64,000 nucleotides of DNA from Bos javanicus. Its lineage: Eukaryota; Chordata; Mammalia; Artiodactyla; Bovidae. Shown here one piece after another: positions 32,677-43,503 of the stretch. The translations under genes and the position numbers were made by a program. The notes below the pieces were generated by a model. The model made no database searches. It was given only the letters and a program-made list of their open reading frames with translations, and was not told the origin of the DNA. Location of the stretch: positions 45,320,483 to 45,384,482 of the forward strand of contig NC_083890.1 in assembly GCF_032452875.1 (NCBI RefSeq), written 5' to 3'. Positions within the stretch are counted from its first letter, which is position 1. Each line of letters begins with the position of its first letter.

Positions 32677-33690
32677 TCAGTTCAGTTCAGTTCAGTCGCT
32701 CAGTCATGTCCGACTCTTTGCGACCCTATGAACCGCAGCACACCAGGCTTCCCCGTCCATCACCAACTTCTGGAGTCCACCCAAACCCTTGTCCATCGAG
32801 TTGGTGATGCCATCCAACCATCTCATCCTCTGTCATCCCCTTATCCTCCTGCCCTCAATCTTTCCCATCATCGGGGTCTTTTCCAATGAGTCAGCTCTTC
32901 GCATCAGGTGGCCAAAGTATTGGAGTTTCAGCTTCAACATCAGTCCTTCCAGTGAACACCCAGGACTGATCTCCTTTAGGATGGACTGGTTGGATCTCCT
33001 TGCTGTCCAAGGGACTCTCAAGAGTCTTCTCCAACACTACAGTTCAAAAGCATCAATTCTTCTGCACTCAGCTTTCTTTATAGTCCAACTCTCACAACCA
33101 TACATGACCACTGGAAAAACCATAGCCTTGCCTAGATGGACCTTTGTTGGCAAAGTAATGTTTCTGCTTTTGAATATGCTATCTAGGTTGGTCATAACTT
33201 TTCTTCCAAGGAGTAAGTGTCTTTTAATTTCATGGCTGCAATCACCATCTGCAGTGATTTTGGAGCCCCCCAAAATAAAGTCTGACACTGTTTCCACTGT
33301 TTCCCCATCTATTTGCCATGAAGTGATGGGACCAGATGCCATGATCTTAGTTTTCTGAATGTTGAGCTTTAAGCCAACTTTTTCACTCTCCTCTTTCACT
33401 TTCATCAAGAGGCTTTTTAGTTCCTCTTCACTTTCTGCCATAAGGGTGGTGTCATCTGCATATCTGAGGTTATTGATATTTCTCCTGGAAATCTTGATTC
33501 CAGCTTGTGCTTCTTCCAGCCCAGCATTTCTCATGATGTACTCTGCACATAAGTTAAATAAGCAGGGTGACAATATACAGCCTTGACGTACTCCTTTTCC
33601 TATTTGGAACCAGTCTGTTGTGCCATGTCCAATTCTAACTGTTGCTTCCTGACCTGCATACAGGTTTCTCAAGAGGCAGGTCAGGTGGTC
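32677..33690 (-). mobile_element. BovB LINE, 5'-truncated (antisense)
   Basis: Starts with the 'gttca' tail on the left, continues without large deletion through the 3' region and the RT core to 'gaggcaggtcaggtgg'. It sits at the LTR position where 'tttgggg' is expected; no target duplication is visible, so a small target deletion is likely. Confidence 0.94.
33037..33690 (-). pseudogene. BovB reverse transcriptase fragment with YADD
   Basis: A 231-codon frame open on the minus strand from 33732 to 33037; its first ~14 residues come from the host LTR. It keeps motif B as GVRQGCILSP (residues 47-56) and motif C YADD (91-94), but motif A is lost by truncation. Motif B here has the Gly that the copy at 13026 lacks. 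Downstream the frame stops within the C-terminal part. Confidence 0.88.
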
Positions 33691-33715
33691 AAGAGGGACA
33701 CAATTCAACCCATAG

Positions 33716-34004
33716 CCCCAGGTAACATTCACTTATCCAGACTTACCTTGCTGCAGAGGGGAAGTGTATTGAAATGTGTCCATAAAGCACATCTCCTCAC
33801 ACCCCAAGTGTATAAAGTGGATAAATGCTGGCACAGTTGATTACCTTACCATTTTCGAGGACATTACTATCCTCTGAGGAAAGAGAAAGGCTAAACTTGG
33901 TTAATGAAGAATTAATAGTTTCTACAGTCACAGCAGTAAATCGGTAGAACTGATTCCCTCACACGCTCATATCCTGTCCACACCAGCCAAGGGTATAGTC
34001 TATC
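33716..34004. other. Unique sequence, no gene seen
   Basis: Nothing recognised. Confidence 0.35.
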
Positions 34005-34438
34005 TTTAATGTCTATTAAGCACCTACTGGTGCCTGACGCTGCTCTGAGAGCTGAGTAGAGTTGGACAGAGGATCCTCCTTCCCTTCAGGTGTGGAAAAC
34101 AGACACCCAAAGTAATAATTATGAGATGTAAGTGCTTGTATAGAGATATGAACAAAAAAAGACCCCTAACTCCAGGCGAGAAAGCCTTCCTGTGAGAGGT
34201 GATGCTGGGGTTGACTCTTGAGGGTTGGCTCAGAGATAAAGGAGGTGGGTGAGGGCAGGGAGAGGCGAGAAGGAGAAGGGGATGCTGCGTTCAAAGCAGG
34301 AGAGATTCAGCCTCCCTTCCGGTGACTGCCGACCAGGATTGGAAACCCAGGAGTTGGCACTGAACCTCAGATGCTGCTGAGGTTCTGAAGCATTTCAGCC
34401 ATCAGCCTGAGGGTTTTGAACTTCCTTATTCTATAGGA

Positions 34439-34776
34439 GGGCTTCCCTAATAGCTCAGTTGGTAAAAAAAAAAAAAAAAAAAAAAAAACCCACCTGCAGT
34501 GCAGGAGACCCCAGTTCAATTCCTGGGCCTGGAAGATCCCCTGGAGAAGGGATAGGATACCCACTTCAGTATTCTTGGGCTTCCCTTGTGGCTCAGCTGG
34601 TAAAGAATCTGCCTGCAGTGTGGGAGAGCAGGGTTCAATCCCTGGGTTGGGAAGATCTCCCACAGAAGGCAAAGACTACCCACTCCAGTATTCTGGCCTG
34701 GAGAATTCCATGGACTGTATAGGCCCTGGGGTTGCAAAGAGTTGGACACGATTGAGCGACTTTCACTCACTCACTC
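34439..34776 (+). mobile_element. Bov-tA tandem dimer with an A25 run in the first head
   Basis: First unit 34439-34576 ('gggcttccctaatagctcag' to 'cttcagtattctt'), second unit 34577-34776 ('gggcttcccttgtggctcag' to 'gcgactttcactcactcac'). The first unit stops mid-body where the second begins. Imperfect target repeats attctatagga (34428-34438) and atcctacagga (34777-34787) flank the pair, so it probably inserted as one unit. B-box blocks are 'agttcaattcc' and 'ggttcaatccc'. Confidence 0.9.
34464..34488. repeat. A25 homopolymer inside a SINE head
   Basis: 25 A replace the usual 'aaagaatc' between the A-box-like and B-box-like blocks of the first Bov-tA unit. Confidence 0.93.
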
Positions 34777-34880
34777 ATCCTACAGGAAACCCTGGAGCAT
34801 TTAGAGGAGTTACTTGGTCAGATTTCCTTTACAGAAAGACCTTTCTGAAAGAAAGTGAATAAAGGTGGAAGATTAAAGAG

Positions 34881-36554
34881 AGGGTAACATGCAAAGAAAT
34901 TTTTGTAGATAAGGGAAACAATGAGCAATGAACCATGGTCATGATGACAGGAAGAGAGGGGAGAAGGAAGCCTTGTTTTCCCCTATTAGCATGCATACAT
35001 TTCATTTCCTTAAATTTTTCTATTATTTTCCAGATTATGCAAGTTAATGCAAGCTCATTGGAAAACACTTTAAATGTGTATGAAATAAAACAAACTGCGA
35101 GAATTCTGAAACTCCTTAATTCCAGTTCAGGAATAAGCATGACTGTTTTTGTGTGTATACTATTAGATTTTTTTTTTTCAAGATCATATATGTGAACATA
35201 TGTAATCATTTACTCAACTGTTTTTTGTAACCTGATTTTTCCACTCTATATATCTTATTTCCCTATTCCACTAAGTGAATTTGTATAACCTGATTTTTAA
35301 CTGATATGACATATTTATTTAGCCAACCTAGGGGACAGATTTGCAAACTGTTTAAGGACTACAAATAGTGTGCTGAGGTGACTGATGAGCTGTTAAGGCG
35401 TGAAAAAAAAAAAAAAGGAGAAAACCAGGAAACCCCAACTTCCGGGCAGAAACTTTTCTCTCTGCAGTTGTCTTCCTGTTCAGGTCTGAACTGGAGGGAT
35501 GGTCAGAGAAAAAAAGACATCCAAAAGGAGTTCGTGAATACGTGTCCTAGTCAATCTCAACAGCGGTGAAAATAAACACTCCTCGGGGCATGCAGACACA
35601 GCCCCGTGTTCAGAAACCGCCAGAGCATTCATTAAGAGAGATAAAAATGGCCTGCCCTGAAATCCTCAAAGGATGTGGGTAGATAAGACAAATGCACCCC
35701 TAAACACAGCTGCTGGCAGTCCCAAATCCAGCCACACCTGATGAGCCGTCTCAGAGACATGCAAGCAGAGACAGCCTTCTCCACCACGCGGGCAAGCCTC
35801 CCCGGGCAGTGCGGCCCTCCCCGCCTCTGCACCGGTCACTCCCCTGATGTCGTCCCCGCTTCCTGGGAGGGCGGCTTGTCCTGGCTCCTCCTTCTCCGAG
35901 AGGCTTTGTTTTTGCACAGCGAAGTGGGGAGGACAAGGAGTGGCCCTTTTCAAGAGGCGCCTCAGTCCCCGTGAGGCACAATAAGTCCAGCGGAGGTGAA
36001 TAATGCAGCTTATTCATTTCCAAAAAATGAAAAGCAGAGCTATTTGGCAACAGACTAATTAATCAGGCACCTCACGATAGGTGCGACTTGGTTTCCATTG
36101 TCTAATGCAGCTCCTACCTACACTTCTGGGCCTCTTTAGAAAAGGTTTATGGTTGAAATATAACTTGTGGCTATTGACCAATGAGGAGCTGAAAGACTCC
36201 TTTTCATCTTATGAATGTAAAGTAATAAATTTCAGTCACTTTCTTCTTTATGTTCATGGGTCAAGTCTCCGAGCAGAATATAAATAATCTCTTCTCTTGC
36301 ACCTGAGGTAGACTTTCAGAAGCCAAGGACCTTCCTACCTTCCTTCCTTCCCTTCTTCCTTGTTCTTTTCCCAAAGTGTTTGAACGATTTCTCTTCTTAC
36401 TTTCTTTTTGTCTTAAGGGAAACCATGGGGTTTAGGACTATTCCTTATGTGGAGCTGATAGCAAGGCAGTCTCATAGTATTCTGCCAAAGAGAAAATGTG
36501 GGATGCACCTTTATCAAAATGCTCCCCATCATGCACAGTTAATTGAAATCACTT
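34881..36554. other. Mostly unique; possible old L1, and a conserved-looking block
   Basis: AT-rich 35000-35340 may be very old L1 in antisense. A 14-A run lies at about 35402-35415. 35580-35990 is GC-richer. 35995-36080 contains 'gactaattaatcaggcac', a homeodomain-type motif. No gene with splice structure was found. Confidence 0.4.
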
Positions 36555-37565
36555 GTTCCCTCATTGAGCATTTATGGACCTGCTACTCCTTTCGTGCCTG
36601 GCATTGGATTAGGTGTTGGGAAAGTGTAGGGACCACTGCAACCTAGCCCCCAGCCCTGGCTTCAGGAAGCTCACAGTTGACTCGGGAAGTAATTTCAATA
36701 GGACTCGATGGATGATATAATGAAATGTAGCACAGAGTGCAAGATCAGATCAGATAAGTCGCTCAGTCGTGTCTGACTCTTTGCGACCCCATGAATCGCA
36801 GCACGCCAGGCCTCCCTGTCCATCACCAACTCCCGGAGTTCACTCAGACTCACGTCCATCCAGTCAGTGATGCCATCCAGCCATCTCATCCTCTGTCGTC
36901 CCCTTCTCCTCTTGCCCCCAATCCTTCCCATCATCAGAGTCTTTTCCAATGAGTCAACTCTTCGCATGAGGTGGCCAAAGTACTGGAGTTTCAGCTTTAG
37001 CATCATTCCTTCCAAAGAAATCCCAGGGCTGATCTCCTTCAGAATGGACTGGTTGGATCTCCTTGCAGTCCAAGGGACTCTCAAGAGTCTTCTCCAACAC
37101 CACAGTTCAAAAGCATCAATTCTTCAGCGCTCAGCCTTCTTCACAGTCCAAATCTCACATCCATACATGACCACAGGAAAAACCATAGCCTTGACTAGAC
37201 AGAACTTTGTTGGCAAAGTAATGTCTCTGCTTTTGAATACGCTATCTAGATTGGTCATAACTTTCCTTCCAAGGAGTAAGCATCTTTTAATTTCATGGCT
37301 GCAGTCACCATCTACAAAGGAGAAGCTAATTCAAGGGCTGTCGAGGTTGGTTTCGCAGGGAAGGTGCATATGACTGTGAGCTAACAGTGCATGCTAAGGG
37401 GTGGGATTACAAGAAAGCATGAAGTGTTTGAAGAACTGGAAGAACCTCAGGGGGGTGGAAGCAAAGGCGAGAGTCATAGGTACTAACTAGGAGACCCCCG
37501 CCCCCATCCTGCAGGTAATAGAGAGCCTCTGATGAGTCTTAAGGGTCTAAGAATAAGGATGATAT
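36555..37565 (-). mobile_element. L2-like old repeat (antisense), split by BovB
   Basis: 'ctcattgagcatttatggac', 'ctggcattggattaggtgtt' and 'tcaggaagctcacagttgac' fit an antisense L2-type 3' end. After the BovB, 'taatagagagcctctgatga' and 'gatgatatggtcaaatgtgc' continue it. Confidence 0.45.
36743..37315 (-). mobile_element. BovB LINE 3' part, 5'-truncated (antisense)
   Basis: The tail is a 'gatca' repeat (gatcagatcagat) rather than the common 'gttca' repeat. Continues to 'ctgcagtcaccatct'. A 129-codon minus frame (37084-36695) and others remain; no RT motifs are included. Confidence 0.92.
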
Positions 37566-38487
37566 GGTCAAATGTGCACTCAGTCAAATGTTCCCTGAAC
37601 CTTTGTTCACTGCACCGCCATATATGAGTGTCATCATTTTACTAAGCTAAAAGCTGAAAGTCCCATTGGAAACCCTACCCTACAGCTCCTGTAGTGGAAG
37701 CATGAAGGTAGCTCAGGGTTTACAACCCTGGGCTGAGAAAAAGATCAAGGACATTTCGTAGATCTTCTTGCTTTACTTTTTCTGTCAGGGCAAAACCCAT
37801 GTGAACAAAGACCCTCAAATGGTGCTCACGGTGACCAAGATTTTCTGTTTTAATCTTAGATCTTTCATCCTTAAATGCTCGTGAAAGACATGTTGCTTCT
37901 GGTTCAAACTTGGGCCAGTGACAAAGCTTTTCATGTTTGTTGACCCAATAATCAGCCATTGCACTCAAAGACTTAGAGTGGATCAGTGTAAAAACAGCTC
38001 TTAGTGCATCTGAACTCCAGCCCCCACCCCATAGGCCTGGGCTTGCTGCTGCCACGGGGCCGCTACCACTTCTTCCCAGGGAGGTCTGTGTTTCTTAGCC
38101 TGTTTTAACACTAATGTGGATAAACTACTTGTGTCAAATGTGGGTAAATGGCAAACTCACTTAGGAGATTAGCTCACCTCTGTTCCACAGCAAGAGTGGC
38201 TGAATGAGATAAACCCAAAGATTTGTGGTGAGACTGGTCTAGTGTCCCTTTTCAGAGAACGGCTCAGGGGTCCTTATGGGAAGGAGGTGGAGCCCCTCTC
38301 TTTCTGCTTATCTCAGGAGATCAGCTTTAAACACCCTCGTTTCCTCCAGTCAAGCATTCATTATGGAACCGTCATTTTCCATTTAAACATCGTTGAGCTC
38401 TTTATTTCTGCAGCCTTCAGCATGGAGATAAAAGGCTCTTAAATCATCCTGCCTCACTGCTACACTGTATTAAATAATCGCCATAGA
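37566..38487. other. Unique sequence, no gene accepted
   Basis: Contains a 111-codon minus frame (38055-37720) with no recognised domain; it is listed under rejected items. A 66-codon plus frame at 38242 also shows no domain. Confidence 0.4.
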
Positions 38488-39063
38488 ATGAATGCTTTGT
38501 GGCTCCGCCATTCATATGTTGAAACTTAACCCTCAGCTTGATGGTTTAGGAAGTGGAACCTTTGAGAGGTGATTGGGTCGTGAAGGTGGGGCCCTTAGGA
38601 ATGGGGTTAGTGCTCCTTTAAGGACAGCATAAGGTTGTGCCTTATGCCTCGTGAGGACACAGCAAAAGGATGCTGTCTATGAACCAGGAAGAGGGTTCCC
38701 ACTAGACAACAAATCTGCTGATGCCCTGACCTTGGAATTACCAGCCTCCAGGGCTATATGAAGTTCTTCCATGGTGGCACTAGAGGTAAAGAAGCCGCCT
38801 GCCAATGCAGGAGATGTGAAACATGGGTTCAATTCCCGGGTCAGGGAGATACTTTGGAAGAGGGCATGGCAACCCACTCCAGTATTCTTGTCTGGAAAAT
38901 CCTACAGACAGAGGAGCCTGGCGGGCTACAGTCCATGGGATTGCAGAGTCGAACACGACTGAAGTGACTCAGCATGCATGCGGAGCCATTTGAAATAGAT
39001 ATTTGCTTATAAGCCACCCAGCCTATGGTATTTTTGTTATAGCAACCTGTACAGACTAAGACA
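38488..39063 (+). mobile_element. MLT1-type 5' LTR with SINE insertion
   Basis: 'ccattcatatgttgaaactt', 'gaggtgattgggtcgtgaag', 'gtgaggacacagcaaaagga', 'gtctatgaaccaggaagagg', then after the SINE 'ataagccacccagcctatgg' and 'cagactaagacag'. The order is that of an MLT1 LTR. Confidence 0.82.
38762..38975 (+). mobile_element. Bov-tA SINE
   Basis: Diverged head 'gttcttccatggtggcacta', body to 'aacacgactgaagtgactca'. Inserted in the 5' LTR of the MaLR element. Confidence 0.92.
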
Positions 39064-39126
39064 GAAAGTGCTACTGAGAAGTCGGATGCTGCTGTAGCAA
39101 ATATTTTAAAATGTTGTGTGTGTACA

Positions 39127-39328
39127 TGTGAAAGTTGCTCAGTCATGTTCGACCCTTTGCGACCCCATGAACCATAGCCTGCCAGGCTCCTCTGTCTGTG
39201 GAATTCTCCAGGCCAGAATACTGGAGTGGGTATCCATTCCCTTTTCCAAGGGATCTTCCCAACCCAGGGACTGAACCCAGGTCTCCTATATTGCAGGCAG
39301 ATTACCATATGAGCCACCAGGGAAGCCC
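39127..39328 (-). mobile_element. Bov-tA SINE (antisense)
   Basis: 'gtgaaagttgctcagtcatg' to 'gagccaccagggaagccc'. Inserted near the start of the MaLR internal region. Confidence 0.94.
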
Positions 39329-39439
39329 AAGAAGACTAGAGCTTAAGATGTGGAGGCATTGCGTAATGAGGATAATGGACAGGGACTGGGAGAATTTTGA
39401 GGTACATGCTAGAAAAATCCTACATGGCGATAAATGGAC

Positions 39440-39492
39440 CAGGTCCATGGGGTCCCAAAGAGTTGGACGTGACTTAGCAATTAAAACAATAA
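39440..39492 (+). mobile_element. Bov SINE / BovB 3' end scrap (~50 bp)
   Basis: 'ggtccatggggtcccaaaga' then 'gttggacgtgacttagcaat'. Only the shared 3' end is present. Confidence 0.8.
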
Positions 39493-40807
39493 TAAGAGTG
39501 ATTCTGGTGAGAGTTCTGAAAGAAAGGAGAACTGTAGAGACAGCCTTAGTCTTCTTAAATAATACCTAACTAATCATGAGCAGAATGTTGGTAGAAATAT
39601 GGACAGAAAAGGTCATTCTGAGCGGTCTTAGATGAAAATGAGGAATGTGTTACTGAAAACTAGAGAAAAGGCCATCCCTGTTATAAAGTGCCAAAGAACT
39701 TGGCTGAACTGTGTTTGTGTTTTAGTGTTTTGCAGAAAGTGAAACTAGTGAGTGATGAAATCAGATGCATAGCTGAAGCTATTCTAAGCAAAGTGTAGAA
39801 GGTACAGCTTGTCCACTCCCTACTGCATATAGTAAAATTTGAGAGGAGAGAAAAAACTTAAAGATGGAGTTGTTAAGCAAAAGGAAAGCAGAATTTCAAG
39901 ATTTGGAAGATTCTCAGCCTGTCCATATGGCAAAAAAATGAAGACGATCGCCAGGCGACTGTTTACTAGGAAATGAGTGTGGATCAGCCATCTGAGGCCA
40001 ATCGCTATTCCTCAAGACTACGGAAGGATGACCCTGAAGGCAACTCAGAAGTCATCAAACATACCACTCCTATCACAGGCCCAGAGTGCAAGGGCCTAGG
40101 GAGCAGAGTGATTTCAAAGCGGCAGGGGTGAGGAGGAGGGGAGGGCACTTTTCTGGGTCAGGTGAGGCAAAATGCCCGTGGAGTGCCTCCAGGTGTGGGA
40201 TCCCTGCAGAGAGATTCCCTTGGTTTGGGCTGCATCCAGGGGAACCGTGGCATGGACAGGGCCTGCTGGGAGAGACAGAAGGTCCCCGCACAGAGCCGTC
40301 ATGGGGCAGAGCCTGGCAGAGAACTGTAGTCCGGACACGGATGGAGCCCTAGCAGAGAGCCACCAAGGCGCTGTCCCACAGACACATGGCAGGGGGCGAC
40401 ACTGCCACCCTAGCGGGCCTGGAAGGGGGAGCGTTGAACCAGAGTGTGCTCAAGTCTTAAGTTTCAACGCTGTTTACCTTGTTCGGTTTTAGACGGAGCT
40501 GGAACCTGACATCCCTTTCTCCTTTCCTGTTTCTCCATCAGGATGGGAGGTCGAGCCTCTGCCTGTCCTACCTTTGTGTCTGAGAAGCAACACAGCTTGT
40601 CTGGTTTCAGAGATTCACAACTGGGGAGGAATTCGCCGCAGGATGACTCATGCCTTGAGTCTTGCCCATTTCTGATTTAGATGATATTAAGATGAGACCT
40701 GGGACTGTAGACTTTTGAACTGTTGCTGAAATAAGACTTTGAGAGGTATCTGGGATGGAATGAAGAAATTTTGTATGCAGGATGAATATGGATTTCAGAG
40801 GGTCAGG

Positions 40808-41480
40808 GGCAGAATGCTATAGACTGCAGATCTATGTCCCCTGCAAAGTTCATATATTAAAACCTAATCCCCAGTGTGCTGATGTTTGGAGGTGAGGCCT
40901 TCAGAAGGCTGTTATGTCATGAGTCTTCGAGGATGGGATTAACACCCTTAGAAAAGAGACCCCAAAGCTCTCTTGTCCCTTCCTCTACAGGAGGACCTGG
41001 GGATAGAATGTCTGTAAACCAGAAAGCAAGCCCTCAGCAGACACCGCATCTGCTGGTGCCTTGATTTTGGACTTCCCAGCCTGCAGAACTGTGGAAAAAT
41101 AAATTTCTGCTGTGTAGCCCCCAGTCCATAGTATTTGGGTTATAAAGAGATCCAACCAGTCCATTCTGAAGGAGATCAGCCCTGGGATTTCTTTGGAGGC
41201 AATGATGCTGAAGCTGAAACTCTAGTACTTTGGCCACCTCACGTGAAGAGTTGACTCATTGGAAAAGACTCTGATGCTGGGAGGGATTGGGGGCAGTAGG
41301 AGAAGGGGACGACAGAGGATGAGATGGCTGGATGGCATCACCGACTCGATGGATGTGAGTCTGAGTGAACTCCGGGAGTTGGTGATGGACAGGGAGGCCT
41401 GGTGTGCTGTGATTCATGGGGTCGCAAAGAGTCGGACATGACTGAGCAACTGAACTGAACTGAACTCGATGGACTGAGAC
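40808..41480 (+). mobile_element. MLT1-type 3' LTR with BovB insertion near its end
   Basis: 'gcagaatgctatagactgca', 'gttcatatattaaaacctaa', 'gatgggattaacacccttag', 'ttgattttggacttcccagc' and 'agtccatagtatttgggtta', then BovB 41146-41465, then 'gatggactgagacag', the LTR end. Confidence 0.82.
41146..41465 (+). mobile_element. BovB 3' end, 5'-truncated
   Basis: 'agagatccaaccagtccatt' to 'caactgaactgaactgaact'. Starts at nearly the same element position as the copy at 942-1261. Confidence 0.93.
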
Positions 41481-42089
41481 AGAAATAGTTCTTTACACTG
41501 TGCTAAATTTACCTACCTTCCCCTGGGCACTTCCTCACCTGTGTCATGTTCAGACAAACTAGTGATTTGTGAAAAAGTTCAAAATTCTGTCTTCTCTCCT
41601 GTATTTCTCTGTTGCATCTCTCTAGGCAGAAGAATTCTCATCATTTTTGCTATGCTTATATCGCAGTTGCCAGTCCCTGCGATAATTTTGATGGACTTGC
41701 TATTTCTGTTCAATCTCCGTTGTGCCCCTTGGGAATGACCAGAGTCTATGCTACCTGCTGCTCCAGTGTGAGCCTATAGGATATTTAAGAAGAGAGGATT
41801 TGTGTTTGGTTTGATTTCGTTTTCAGTCTTTCCCCATCTCAAGAAACATGGGTAGATATAGTTTACCAATGAGGCTGGTGACTTCCATCCCTAGAGGTCT
41901 TGAAAGTTGAGTACACAATATTTCATCAAGGAAAGCTTATACAGTAAGCTGGCTTTTCAATGGATTACATAAACTACAGTCCCTACAACTCAGACCCGAA
42001 AGCAGATCTGTGTTAAGAAGGAGGCACTCACTGGCTTGGGGAACCAGCAGAAATCACAACAATACAGTTTGATGAACAGCAGTGAACAC
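41481..42089. other. Unique sequence, no gene seen
   Basis: About 0.6 kb, no repeat recognised, no exon found. Confidence 0.4.
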
Positions 42090-43427
42090 AGTCCTGGAAA
42101 AGGTCAGTTTTCATTCCGATCCCAAAGGAAGGCAATGCCAAAGAATGGTCAAACTACTGCACAATTGCACTCATCTCACATGCTAGTAAAGTAATGCTCA
42201 AAATTCTCCAAGCCAGGCTTCAACAGTATGTGAACCATAAACTTCCAGATGTTCAAGCTGGATTTAGAAAAGGCAGAGGAACCAGAGATCCAATTGCCAA
42301 CATTTGTTGGATCATTGAAAAAGCAAGAGAGTTCCAGAAAAATATCTGCTTCTGCTTTATTGACTATGCCAAAGCCTTTGAGTGTGTGGATCACAACAAA
42401 CTGTGGAAAATTCTAAAAGAGATGGGAATACCAGACCACCTGACCTACCTCTTGAGAAACCTATATGCAGGTCAGGAAGCAACAGTTAGAACTGGACATG
42501 GAACAACAGACTGTCTCCAGATCAGGAAAGGAGTATGTCACAGTTGCATATTGTCACCCTGCTTATTTAACTTATATAAAGAGTACATCATGCAAAATGC
42601 CAGGCTAGATGAAGCACAAGCTGGAATCAAGATTGCTGGGGGGAATATCAATAACCTCAGATACACAGATGACACCACCCTTATGGCAGAAAGTGAAGAG
42701 GAACTAAAGAGCCTCTTGATGAAAGTGAAAGAGGAGAGTGGAAAAGTTGGCTTAAAGCTCAACATTCAGAAAACAAAGATCATGGCATCCGGTCCCATCA
42801 CTTCATGGGAAATAAACGGGGAAACAGTGGAAACAGTGACAGACTCTATGTTTTGGCTCCAAAATCACTGCAGATGGTGACTGGAGCCATGAAATTAAAA
42901 GACGATTGCTCCTTGGAAGAAAAGTTATGACCAACCTAAACAGCATTTAAAAAGCAAAGACATTACTTTGCCAACAAAGGTTCGTCTAGTCAAGGCTATG
43001 GTTTTTCCAGTGGTCATGTATGGATGTGAGAGTTGGATGATAAAGAAAGCTGAGCGCCGAAGAATTGAAGCTTTTGAACTGTGGTGTTGGAGAAGACTCT
43101 TGAGAGTCCCTTGGACAGCAAGGAGATCCAACCAGTCCATCCTAAAGGAAATCAGCCCTGAATATTCGTTGGAAGGACTGATGCTGAAGCTGAAACTCCA
43201 AAACTTTGGCCACATGATACGAAGAGGTGACTCATTGGAAAAGACCCTGATGCTGGGAAGGATTAAAGGTGGGAGGATAAGGGGATGACAGAGGATGAGA
43301 TGGTTGGATGGCATCACAACTTGATGGACATGAGTTTGAGCAAACTCTGGGAGTTGGTGATGGATAGGGAGGCCTGGCGTGCTGCAGTCCATGCAGTCGG
43401 AAGAGGTAGAGTGACTGAACTGAACTC
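42090..43427 (+). mobile_element. BovB LINE, 5'-truncated, longer on the 5' side than the 13-kb copy
   Basis: Starts about 'cctggaaaaggtcagttttc', about 110 bp further upstream in the element than the copy at 13006, and runs to 'agtgactgaactgaactcc'. Endonuclease region absent. Several indels break the frame. Confidence 0.94.
42194..43288 (+). pseudogene. BovB reverse transcriptase fragment, frameshifted
   Basis: First frame 42194-42880 (228 codons): motif A FIDYAKAFECVDH (residues 55-67), motif B region KGVCHSCILSP (112-122), motif C YTDD (157-160). A small deletion near 42855 ('atgttttggctcc' where the 13-kb copy has 'atttttgggggctcc') shifts the frame and leads to a stop. The C-terminal part is open again at 42968-43288. 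Changes at the Ala of YADD and at the second Asp of motif A suggest relaxed constraint; both catalytic Asps of motif C remain. Confidence 0.9.
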
Positions 43428-43503
43428 CAAATTTCATAGTCAGATCAAAGGGAAAAACCATTTTATGTTCTGTGGTTTATTACTGCTTCTATTTGGGCTA
43501 CAT

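Larger units (their letters stand above)
32055..33715 (-). mobile_element. MaLR-type LTR (antisense) carrying a SINE and a BovB
   Basis: Host blocks in order: 'gctgtaaaaaagtaccacaa', 'tctcacaattctggaggctt', then 'tccaaataaggtcacactct', 'gctaggacttcaacatataa' and, beyond the BovB, 'gacacaattcaacccatagc'. Same LTR type as 20770-21420. Insertions at 32210-32400 and 32677-33690. Confidence 0.68.
34005..34880 (-). mobile_element. L2-like old repeat (antisense), split by a SINE dimer
   Basis: 'gtctattaagcacctactgg' is an antisense L2-type 3' end; later 'cctgagggttttgaacttcc' and, beyond the SINE, 'gagttacttggtcagatttc' fit the same long antisense pattern. Diverged. Confidence 0.45.
38488..41480 (+). 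mobile_element. Nearly complete MaLR element (LTR, internal, LTR)
   Basis: Two related MLT1-type LTRs in the same orientation (38488-39063 and 40808-41480, each with insertions) enclose about 1.74 kb whose blocks match MaLR internal sequence, for example 'aagatgtggaggcattgcgt' near 39339, 'atcacaggcccagagtgcaa' near 40072, 'cgggcctggaagggggagcg' near 40414 and 'gtctggtttcagagattcac' near 40599. MaLR internal regions are non-coding passengers. No retroviral frames are present. Four younger insertions interrupt it. Confidence 0.78.

Noticed and set aside
37720..38055. 111-codon minus-strand frame
   Set aside because: It has no domain I recognise, no splice context, and is within the length expected by chance in 64 kb. 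A protein search would be needed; a strong mammalian hit would reverse this.
38488..41480. Retroviral gag/pol in the LTR-flanked unit
   Set aside because: The internal part matches non-coding MaLR sequence and has no long frame, so it is a passenger element and not a provirus with genes.
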